Shown piece after piece: positions 1-9,107 of a stretch of 64,000 nucleotides of DNA (positions are counted from its first letter, which is position 1; each line of letters begins with the position of its first letter). The stretch lies in contig NW_004457269.1 of the NCBI RefSeq assembly GCF_000313135.1, positions 82,980 through 146,979 of the forward strand. The letters run 5' to 3'. Under the pieces are notes generated by a model, which saw nothing but the letters and a program-made list of their open reading frames with translations, was not told the origin of the DNA and did no database searches. The translations under genes were made by a program, and so were the position numbers. The stretch is from Acanthamoeba castellanii str. Neff. Lineage: Eukaryota > Discosea > Longamoebia > Acanthamoebidae.

Positions 1-204
1 CCATCACGCCCGCAGGATAAGCGCCATGACTGCCCATAGGAGCACCATACATACCAGGGGGAGGAGCGCCATAGGGCGAAGGTGCGCCGTACGCGCCGGG
101 GGCGGACCACCGCCAGGGTAGCCGCCAGGAGCCGGAGGGTAGCCACCCTGAGGAGGGTAGCCGCCTTGAGGAGGATAGCCGCCGCCGTAACCTTGTCCGT
201 ACAT
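1..204 (-). CDS. Gly/Pro/Tyr-rich protein, N-terminal fragment
   Basis: The start codon is at 204 and the gene runs off the left edge. The visible N-terminus is a low-complexity chain of GGYPPQ repeats. Such PYG-rich leaders occur on annexin A7/A11-type proteins and on penta-EF-hand proteins; the folded domain that would decide lies outside the window. The frame breaks in a run of G (plus strand) near 97-103. Before it the frame reads PGGGPPP; after it only the neighbouring frame continues the composition (GAYGAPSPYGAPPPG and so on). One missing base restores a continuous PYG-rich reading, so this is probably an indel error, not a real end. Confidence 0.6.
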
Positions 205-656
205 CTTGCTAATTGATTTGAATTAATTGAAATTAAAATATGTTTTGGAGCCACGCCGATAACGAAGTGCGAAAGCGGCAGCGACGCGAGCTGCAGAAAA
301 GATGAAAGATGGTCATACCTGCGCTGCGATCGTTTGTTGGTGCGTGTGTGGAGGAAAGAGTGTTTGCTCAAACAGTTGGAGTTATGGTGCCCCGACCGTG
401 GGCTGTTGGCAAACCACCTTCAGAGAAGGTTATACACACGCACGCACTGGGATTGGTCGCCGAGCGGATACCACAGATTGCCGACAGCCAGCAGACCGCA
501 TTTCGTCCGAACTTGCCAACCAGAGTTCTGCATTTTATTATTTATTATTTGTTTTGACATTTGTTTTGACTTTACACCTCGCCAGGTGAACAAAAATAGA
601 ATACCTCATCTTTTGAGAGAAAAGAGAGATCTTTCGAACATAACTTCGTACTGATC
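205..656. other. Intergenic region
   Basis: This stretch lies between the start of the Gly/Pro/Tyr-rich gene and the stop of the first ammonium transporter, both on the minus strand. It should hold the promoter of the former and the 3' UTR of the latter. An AT-rich block with TTAATTGAATTAATT-like sequence sits at about 210-240, just upstream of the start codon. No gene is evident. Confidence 0.5.
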
Positions 657-3176
657 CTAGACCTCCTTGTTGACGGCGTACGAAGCCTGGCCGAACCGAC
701 CACCGAACACGATCTGACTTCTGTCGTCGTTGTCACTGCACGATCGGAAACGAGAGCGCGATGTGGTGAGCGTCGTAGAACATGCAAGCACGAGGTGGGC
801 AAGACAAAAAGGAGAAAGGGGAAGTGACGTACTCGTCGTTCTCCTTGCCCTTCTTTCGCTCCCAATCGTCGTCGCCGTTGACCTCCTTCATTTCAGTGTC
901 CTTCTGCGTGTCCTGCTTCTTGCCAAACATCTTACTGCAGAGGGGCGCACAGGCGCTGTCAGTGCTGAGCCACACACACACACACACTTCTCTTCTTTGC
1001 GCGCAGCGTGTGCACGTACTTGTATTGACCCACAGTAAGGTTCAGGATGTTCCACTCGTCCAGTCGGTCCAGCATGGACTTGTCCGCGTCATCTCCATCG
1101 GCCAAGGCATCGTCGATCTGGTCATCCTCGAATCTGGGGAGTGCGAAGAAGTGCCAGGGTTGGTACGGGTCAGCAGAGGGGGAGGCCGGAGGTATACAAC
1201 GACAGTGGTCAGGGTCTGCTCTTACCGGTAGGCCACCTGTCTGTGGGCGACCACGTCGACGCCCTTGTCCTCCTCCGCACGGGAGTATCGGATGCCGATC
1301 GTGAACCTGATGAAGAGCAGGATCGCAGCAGTGTTCACGACCGAGATAGCGATCGTCAGCAGGATAGCGATAATCTGTAGAAAGAAGGGCACTGTGAGCA
1401 AGAGCAGCCGGGAGAGGTGAAGGACGAGAAAAGCGCGCACCTGCCAACCGAGCAGCTCGCCGCCGCCGAAGAGGACGCCGTCGGCGCCAAGCGGGTTGGC
1501 ATCCTTGGAGGCGAACCAGCCGAGCAGGAAGGCGCCCAGCGTGCCACCCACACCGTGGCAGACGAACACGTCGAGCGAGTCGTCGACGTACTTCATGAAC
1601 CACCTGGCCAGCAGGTGAATTACGGGTGGTGAGTCCCCACACCACCCTACAACCAAGCATTGTGTAGAGTGTGCTGTACCTGCCGGCCATATAGCGCGCC
1701 TTCAGGTACACCAAGGGCCAGGCCACCAACGATGCAATGCAGCCGATGGCGAGGGCGCTCTGGAAGTGGATATAGCCGCTGCAGGGCGTAATGACCACCA
1801 GCCCCACGATGGCGCCCGAAAGTGGTCCGACCTGTTACGCAGCATATCGGCAACGAGTTGGCCAAAGAAGCACGCCTAGAGGCAAAGGGTGTCGGGCGTA
1901 GAGGTACCAAAGTCACGGCGCGCTTGGTGACCGCATCGATAACCATCCACGTGGAGAAGGCGGTGGCGGCGGAGATGTGGGTGTTGTACATGGCCTGCGC
2001 CGCAATGTCATTGGCCGCCAGGGCGGAACCTCCGTTGAAGCCGAACCAACCGATCCTGTGTGAGTGTTCCTCAGAGATGTGAGACCGGGTGACTGCTGCG
2101 CAAAGGCGCTGCCAGCTGACGATGCGTGGTGGAAGTCGACGAACCAGAGGATGACCGTGCCGAGCACGAACATGGGCACATTGTGACCGTCGGGCGGCGA
2201 CCTGAGGTCGACGTTACGGCGAGGGCCGCAAAGGATGCAGGCCGTGAGGGCCGAGAAGCCGGAGGCCATGTGCACCACGGTACCGCCGGCAAAGTCGAGC
2301 GCACCGAGGTCGCGCAGGAAGCCCAGCTCGAGGCCCGAGGACGTGGTCTTGGCCGACCACACCCAGTGCGCTGCAGAGAGTGTGTGTGTGTGAGAGAGAG
2401 AGGCGAGAAGTGGAAAATGGAGGGAGTGCAGCTACCAACAGGATCGTAGACAAGAGTGGCCCAGAGGAAGATAAAGACTATCCAGGCACGGAACGATATC
2501 CGCTCCACCACGGCGCCAGAGATGATGGCCGGTGTCACGATCTGCACATCACGCCAACCGCAGGTGTTTAGTTTTATTGGTTTTTTTATGGTTTTATTAA
2601 TCTTGTTGTGTTTGTGTGGTGAAGAACGCACGGCGAACGTGAGCTGGTAAAAGGAGTAAATGCCGTGGGGGATGGTTGTGGCATAGTCCGGGTTCGGGCC
2701 GTGTCCGAGGTCCCTGCGAGCACGGACGAGTGTCAGTCCCTGGTTCGCTGCCGCTACGCGCCGGCAAGTACTTGTCAAGGGTGGCTGGGAGGGGAGAGCT
2801 GTACCGGAGACCGACCCAGGCACCGTCACCGAAGCCCTTGGAGTACCAGCTGAAGGCGAACGAGTAGCCGAACCACACGAACTGAATTGTGATAATGCCT
2901 GTACGTTGGTGCCAGGGAGGGAGCGACGGTTGTTGGCGAAACAAAGAAAAAGAAAGAAAAAGGGGCGGCCGCGAGGCAAGTACCGATCGCGGCAATGTTC
3001 ATGTAGAGGGTGTTCAAGAAGTTCTTCTCACGCACCAGACCTCCGTAGAAGAACGCCAGCCCGGGCGTCATGAACCACACCAGCGCGGTGCAGACCAAGA
3101 GGTACGCGGTGTCGCCCGAGTCGATACAGGCGGTGCTTCTCGCGTCGAGGGCACATGCTGCTGCGTCGTAGACCAT
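657..3176 (-). CDS. Ammonium transporter (AMT/MEP/Rh family), copy 1
   Basis: This is an ammonium channel of the plasma or vacuolar membrane, about 530 residues in 12 exons: 3176-2984, 2898-2805, 2713-2632, 2541-2436, 2370-2145, 2055-1908, 1831-1680, 1603-1441, 1374-1226, 1133-1020, 934-833 and about 720-657. The N-terminus has GDTAYLLVCTALVW and PGLAFFYGGLVREKN. The family signature DFAGGTVVHMASG is in exon 5 (near residue 190) and CHGVGG in exon 8 (near 350), giving the two pore histidines. Hydrophobic segments fill the protein. The cytoplasmic tail is longer than in the adjacent copy: after the shared DTEMKEVN it continues through a charged stretch to NKEV. The last acceptor is ambiguous by one codon (718 or 721). 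It lies in tandem with a paralogue of nearly the same exon structure. Confidence 0.95.
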
Positions 3177-3856
3177 GGCTGCTAGAGGAAGGGAAGAGGG
3201 GGGGGTGCGAGACACGTCAGGAATGGAGGGACCGAGTGGAGAGAGAGAGAAACAGTAAGAAAGTCGACGTGGTGCCCAACGTACTGACCTTCTCTTCCTT
3301 GTTCTCCGACCTATGCGTGTCCTACTCTCCTCCTCTTCAACCTCGGTATCAGCAGAACTGCTCTCGCCCCCAAGACTAGTGCTAAACCGTCGCTACGTCG
3401 TGTGCGAATATGGCCTGATGACGCGTGGCCTGTGCGCTGTTTGGTGCTTGAACGTTGTTATGTTCCGCTGCCACTTGGAGTACCCTCGCTGAGTCAGCCG
3501 CCGTCCAACAACAGCCCCGCAGCCAACGGCCAAGGCTCAGGGGTGGTGGAAGAAGGTGTCGTCGTGTGGAACTTTTTCACCCCGACTTGTTCCCGGACGA
3601 TGGGACACTGTCGACAAATAATGACACATTCCTTAAAATGTGCCGTGGGCTGATTCTGGTGTGAGCGCGTGTGTGTCGTGTGCTGTGGTTCCTTTTGTGT
3701 GCGCGCGCGTGTGTGTGTGTGCACAACGCACGGTATTGGTTACAAGAGGTGGAAGGAAGACGAACGCCAACAACTCAACCCTGAGATGGAGGGTTGAGTT
3801 GTGACGCGCAAAATTGGGAAGAAAAAGGGAGAAGAGAGAGTTAGGATGGGCGCAGT
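3177..3856. other. Intergenic region between the two ammonium transporter genes
   Basis: It holds the promoter of copy 1 and the 3' flank of copy 2. A short GT run lies at about 3707-3722 and a strong hairpin at 3770-3802. No coding exon is supported here. Confidence 0.6.
3770..3802 (-). repeat. Perfect 13-bp inverted repeat in the 3' flank of ammonium transporter copy 2
   Basis: The left arm 3770-3782 (ACAACTCAACCCT) is the exact reverse complement of the right arm 3790-3802, with a 7-base spacer GAGATGG. It begins 54 bases past the stop codon at 3857 on the coding strand, so a transcript could carry it as a 3' UTR stem-loop or 3'-end signal. Confidence 0.75.
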
Positions 3857-6025
3857 TCAGTTGACCTCCTTCATCTCGGTGTCGTCGGCGGCTGCCTCCT
3901 TGCCGAGACACTTTCGGATGTGGCGCACGGTGAAGTCCAACAGGTTCCACTCCGCGATCCGGCTCGCAAGCGAACCTTGAAAGCAAGAAGAGAAGAGAAG
4001 AGAAAGTTTAGTACGTGTGACGATGAAGGGACAAGCGCTGAAGATAAGCTAAGCTGGCGTACCGCCCTCTTCGTCTTCAATAACCACAGAGCCATCGGGG
4101 TTCTCCTCCGAAAACCTGAGCGACGACAAGGTCGCGAGAGCAAATAGTTTCGGAAACGTTCAACGCCAACGAAGCACAGCATTCGACGAGTTGTGGGTAC
4201 CGATAAGCCAAGGACAGGTGGGCGACGGAGTCGACGCCCTTGCCCTGGGTCTGGGGCGAGTAGCGGATGCCGATGGTGAACTTGAGGAAGATCAGGATGG
4301 CCGCGGTGCCAACCACGGACAGCGCGATGGTGATCAAGATGGCGATGATCTGCGAATCGAAAAGGGTAAGCAAGCTGGCTCGAGAGGGTGCAGAGATGTC
4401 GAGAGATCGCTTCACCTGCCAACCGAGCAGCTTGCCACCGCCGAAGAGGATGCCGTCGGCGCCAGCCGGGTTGACTTCGAGTGAGGCGAACCAGCCGAGC
4501 AGGAAGGCGCCCAGCATGCCACCCACACCGTGGCAGAGGAAGACGTCGAGCGAGTCGTCGACGTACTTCATCAACCACCGACCGGCCAGGTAGCGGGACT
4601 TGATGTGCATCAGAGGCCAGGCCACTAGCGAGGAGATGCATCCGATGGCTAGCGAGCTCTGCAGGTGCACGAACCCACAGCACGGAGTGATGGCCACCAG
4701 GCCCACGACGGCTCCCGACAAAGGCCCGACCTGAAGTGGTGGCGATGTTGAATGGGGTCAGAGATATGATGTTGATGGTGATGGTGATGTACTTACCACT
4801 GTCACGGCTCGCTTGAAGAAGGCGTCGATCACCATCCAGGTCGTGAAAGCAGCACAGGCGGCGATCTGAGTGTTGTACATGGCGAGCGAAGACAGATCAT
4901 TGGCCGCCAGGGCGGAGCCGCCGTTGAAGCCGAACCAACCGAACCTGCGAGGTGGGGAATCTACGGCGTCAGCGAGCCAACATCGTGAAAGTATGATGCA
5001 AGAGGCCACTCGCACCACAACATAGCCGTGCCCAGCACAAACAGGGGCACGTTGTGCGCTTCGGGCGGCGACTTGAGGTCAACGTTGTGGCGCGGGCCGC
5101 AGATGACGCAGGCCGTGAGGGCCGAGAAGCCGGAGGCCATGTGCACCACGGTACCGCCGGCAAAGTCGAGCGCACCAAGGTCGCGCAGGAAGCCCAGCTC
5201 GTAGCCCGAAGACGTGGTCTTGGCCGACCACACCCAGTGCGCTGCAGAGAGATAACGCGTTGGTTTCCGCAGTGACTTGAGGGATGGGCTGGGGGTGTTA
5301 CCGATGGGGTCGTAGACCACGGTGGTCCAGAGGAAGATGAACACGACCCACGCTCGGAACGAGATCCGCTCCACCATGGCTCCCGATATGACAGCAGTCG
5401 TGATGATCTGCCGGTATGAGCATTCGTGCGTGCAAGCATCAGGCAAGTAGAGCTCAAGAAAGAGAGGGAGAAGAGAGAGGGAGTGAGTGAGCGTACGGCG
5501 AACGTGAGCTGGAAGAAGGAGTAGATATCGTGAGGAATGCTCGTGGCGTAGTCCGGGTTAGGGCCGCGGCCGAGGTCACTGTGAAGTTGCAATGGGTACA
5601 TAGGTTACAACCCAGTTTTCAGCGAACTCAAGTCGGAAGGGTGAATACCGGAGACCGACCCAGGCACCGTCACCGAAGCCCTTGGAGTACCAGCTGAAGG
5701 CGAACGAGTAGCCGAACCACACGAACTGGATCGTGACGACGCCTTAGATGGAGGAAGAGGGCGCACACATAGTGGAGATGAGCAACGGTTTCAGTGCAAC
5801 TGGGCTTGGGCAAGAGGGGTGGGCAGTACCGATAGCGGCAATGTTCATGTAGAGGGTGTTCAAGAAGTTCTTCTCACGCACCAGACCTCCGTAGAAGAAC
5901 GCCAGCCCGGGCGTCATGAGCCACACCAGCGCGGTGCAGAGCAGTATGTAGGCCGTGTCACCTCCCTGTATGCAGCTGATGCTGGTCGGCCCCTCATCCT
6001 CACACACCTGCGCATCATACCCCAT
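3857..6025 (-). CDS. Ammonium transporter (AMT/MEP/Rh family), copy 2
   Basis: Paralogue of the downstream neighbour, about 495 residues in 10 exons: 6025-5830, 5742-5649, 5578-5497, 5407-5302, 5241-5016, 4944-4797, 4730-4416, 4349-4201, 4115-4063 and 3975-3857. Exons 1-6 have the same phases as copy 1, and exons 2-6 the same lengths. Exon 7 (315 nt) equals copy 1 exons 7 plus 8 (152+163), so one intron differs between the copies. It carries DFAGGTVVHMASG and CHGVGG with the pore histidines. The tail is shorter and ends in DTEMKEVN. The ATG at 6025 (MGYDAQ) was chosen because it aligns with MVYDAA of copy 1. Confidence 0.95.
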
Positions 6026-6464
6026 GACAAACAACACAGAAGCCTCGGTGGTGAACTACAGGAGAGCAAGAGAAAGAGAGGTCCAGCTCTTACCTGCGGA
6101 GAGGGCCAGTTGAGGAGTTCTCGCGGCCGACTAAGGAACTTCTTCTGCAAGAAGGACCTATTCCTTCTGAGCTAACGCCTCTACTCCACGATGGCTGTCG
6201 CCTTTTGGTCGGGGCCATCACCCGATATAGAGGGCCAGTCGTCGTACAACATAAGGAAAGAGGACCGACCAAGCAAGATAGAGAGATGAGTCTCGCACTA
6301 CCGCTGCACGTGCGCCGCGTCAACTCTAACTCGTCTAGTACACGAGTGTTACGCGCGTTGTTCGTTTTCTACTTACATTGGTGGTACGTGCCGCTAGCGT
6401 CGGTCGTCGTAGCGGGGCTTTACAGAAGGGAAGAAGGTGGGGAGGAAACCAGCTCCGGCTACCA
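6026..6464. other. Intergenic region
   Basis: This lies between the start of ammonium transporter copy 2 and the stop of the HRD1-like gene, both minus. It should carry the promoter of the former and the 3' UTR of the latter. No gene or clear motif was found. Confidence 0.5.
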
Positions 6465-8586
6465 CTAGTAGCCGTCCTTGAAGGAGGCCACGGCGGCCTT
6501 CATCCGCCGGCGGAGGAGCGCCTTCCTGTCGTTGAGCTCGTTGGGCGACAGACCAGAGCCGAACCGCGACGCGTAGGAGTCGATGACTCGTTCGATGTCT
6601 CCCTCGTCCCTCGGCGGTTCTCGGGCGGCAGCAGGCGTTGGCGATGATGAAGAGGATCCTGACGATGAAGCCCGCTGCTCGGCCACGTCCACTTTGTCTC
6701 GGACAAGCGCCAGTTCCTCCTGCAGCCAGGTATGAGACCATAGAAAAAGCACAAATCCGGGGCTACTGGTGGGAGACCAGCGGTACCTGCAGGGATTGCA
6801 CTTGGATCTGCAGCACCTGAATACCCTGAAGGATCTCAGGCAGCGTAGCAGCCAATTGCTCGACTGCTCCGTCGGCGGCGTAGTTCATAGACTGCAGAGG
6901 CAGAGTGGGCAACGAAATGTGTCAGTGGCGCCCGTATGTGAGGAGGAGGCGGAGAAGATGAGAGGCGTGAGTGAGAAAGCAGTACTGCGGGGGGTTCCTG
7001 GGTGGTTTGGTGTGTTTCCGGCTGGTGGACACCCGCATGCTCGCCACCACCGTGCCGCGCGGCATCTGCCTCGGCCATCTGGGCCATCTGCACCTGTCGG
7101 TCCCACAGTTCCTGGACCTGCGGTGGCCAGTTGAACTGCTGGGCTTGTTGTGGTTGTTGCTGCTGTTGTGGCTGTGGCTGCGCGTGAGGGAGACGAAGGA
7201 GTGTTGAGGTAAGCCAACGGCCTGGGCCAGCACCAATGGTGCGACTATTGGAAGACACGAGATGGACGGGCGAGTACCACGGGGGCCGGAGCGTCGAGTA
7301 CAGACGTCCTGCAAATGGGACAAGTTTGCTGGCGCTGCAGCCAGTTGAGGAGGCAGTGGAAGTGCAGAATATGGCCACAGGGTAGCCGCTTTCCTTGTGT
7401 GAGCTCCTCGCGACACACGATGCATATTTGCTCGGTGTCGGCCAACTCAGCGGCCGTCACGTCGGGGAATCTGGCGATGTACGCAATGAGTTGAGCGGAA
7501 TGGCGACAACAACCACACTCATGTTCATGCGGAAGAGGGGCTTTACCGTTCGTTCATGTTCGTGGTGGCCTTGCGGTAGCGCATGAGACTGTCCACGCAT
7601 TGCTTGAGAGAGCGAATCGTCAAGTAGACGTTGCGGATGATGTGCAACGGCAGGCTGTAGTAAGTGATGATGAGGCCGAAGAACACCAGGTAGACGAGGA
7701 GCTGGAAGATGTCGGTAATCACTTCCAGGTACAGGATGATGGCTCCCTTCCTGCATTCGAGCGTGGTGAGTAAGCAGGATCCTGCTATATGGGTAACAGC
7801 ATCGAGTGTTGTGAAGGTGCACCTTTCCCAAGTGCCCTGTTGCCGACTGTCAATGACGTTGATGATGAACTTGGCCGCAGTGGAGACGACGGTGGCCAGG
7901 AGGATGAGAAACTCGAAGCCGAAGAGGATCATCATTGAGGGTCCCTTGGCCATGGTCACGACCGCCGCACGATAGAGCACAACGACGTCCACGACGGACA
8001 GAATGGCCATCAGCGAGAAGATGCGCAGCGAGGTCAGCGCAGACACTGGCGAGTGTTGGATCTGTGGATGCCCATAGATCATACAATAGTTGTCGGGTGA
8101 GCGAAAAACTCATGGCAAGGCAGCGCGTGATGGGCTCGCGTACGAAATCCACTCGATCTTGGGCCAGCCAGTGGAAGATCTTGAAGAAGATGAGGATCGT
8201 AAACCAAGTAATGAAGACCGTGTTGAATTCTGAGCGAAAGATCGTCATGGTGAGGAGGATGTCCATAACGGCGCCCCACACCTTGTCAGTCAGGTGTTCG
8301 ATCTCAATCTCTCGTAATTTGCCCAGGAAGAGCTTCTTCATCGCCTGGCCGAGTAGTAGGACCAGTACCAGCGCGAAGTTGCCCACCACCTGTGAATTAT
8401 GGTGAGGCGTGGCGCCACCCAGAGATTACATTGGAAATGTGAGTGCCGTACCAGCGAGCATGCCTTCGACTTGGAGAGGTAGAGCGCGGCAGGGTAGAAC
8501 TGCTCCTTGGTGTGCAGCGCATTCACGACCACCCCCACCGCGAGCACGGTGCTGCCAACCGCGTAGGCCCATAAATTGAGCCCCAT
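6465..8586 (-). CDS. HRD1: HRD1/synoviolin-type ER membrane RING-H2 ubiquitin ligase
   Basis: This is the E3 ligase of ER-associated degradation, about 528 residues in 8 exons: 8586-8452, 8389-8110, 8045-7823, 7750-7547, 7470-7278, 7177-6986, 6891-6787 and 6719-6465. The N-terminal ~280 residues are hydrophobic and follow the family order: FYPAALYLSKSK, the segment ending in FKIFHWLAQDRVDFV, then FGFEFLILLATVV. The RING-H2 lies near residues 298-336 (CIVCREEL, LPCGHILHFHC, CPIC), a C3H2C3 pattern. A Gln/Pro-rich stretch (PQPQQQQQPQQ) follows, then a Leu/Gln helix that may be a coiled coil. The exon 2 donor (GTTTTT) is weak but required by frame and conservation. It diverges from the dehydrogenase gene. 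Confidence 0.93.
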
Positions 8587-9107
8587 TCTCTGTGTTTTTG
8601 ATGTCTTCGTGTGCGTATTGATTTGTTTGCCCCTTTTTCTTGTGTTTCTTTTTTGCCTCTTCTTCTGCGGCCACGTCGCGCGTTCTGACTGGCTGGCAAA
8701 GCCGATCCGCCGAATTGTGGCCCGTTGGCGTCAACAAGCCTGGCCGTTCCCGCGGCGCGGGCAGAAGCAGCCAGGTTCGGCAGCGTGGAGTCGCACTGAT
8801 CACGCTGTACGCCCTGCGCACCACGCACGTGAGAGCGAGAAAGAGAGAGTTTGGTCTTTACTTCTGCGTGGTCACCACAACGCTCGCGTAAGTTGTAGTG
8901 ACCACGCCACAAGGAACTACGGCGCAGACGGGCGAGCCCGCTGCGAGGGCACCCTGACGCGGCAGCAAGAGAAATTTCCGAACTGGCGATATCAAAGGAT
9001 CGCTTGGGACTGCTCTGATTTCTGATTGGCCAGGCGTTGCGGCCTCCTTTCTCGTCGTGGCTGCGTTGATCTTCGTTTTCCTCTCTCGGTGCCCACATCA
9101 ACCAACC
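8587..9107. promoter_or_regulatory. Divergent promoter region, HRD1 / methylmalonate-semialdehyde dehydrogenase
   Basis: These 521 bases separate two divergent start codons and must hold both promoters. A T-rich block at about 8590-8660 lies just upstream of the HRD1 start. A 42-bp imperfect palindrome sits near the centre (8866-8907). No TATA box stands out. Confidence 0.6.
8866..8907. repeat. Palindrome in the divergent promoter
   Basis: GCGTGGTCAC at 8866-8875 and GTGACCACGC at 8898-8907 are exact reverse complements. The inner flanks ACAAC and GTTGT extend the match to 16 pairs with one mismatch. Position between two divergent genes suggests a dimeric regulator site or a cruciform; that is inference. 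Confidence 0.6.
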
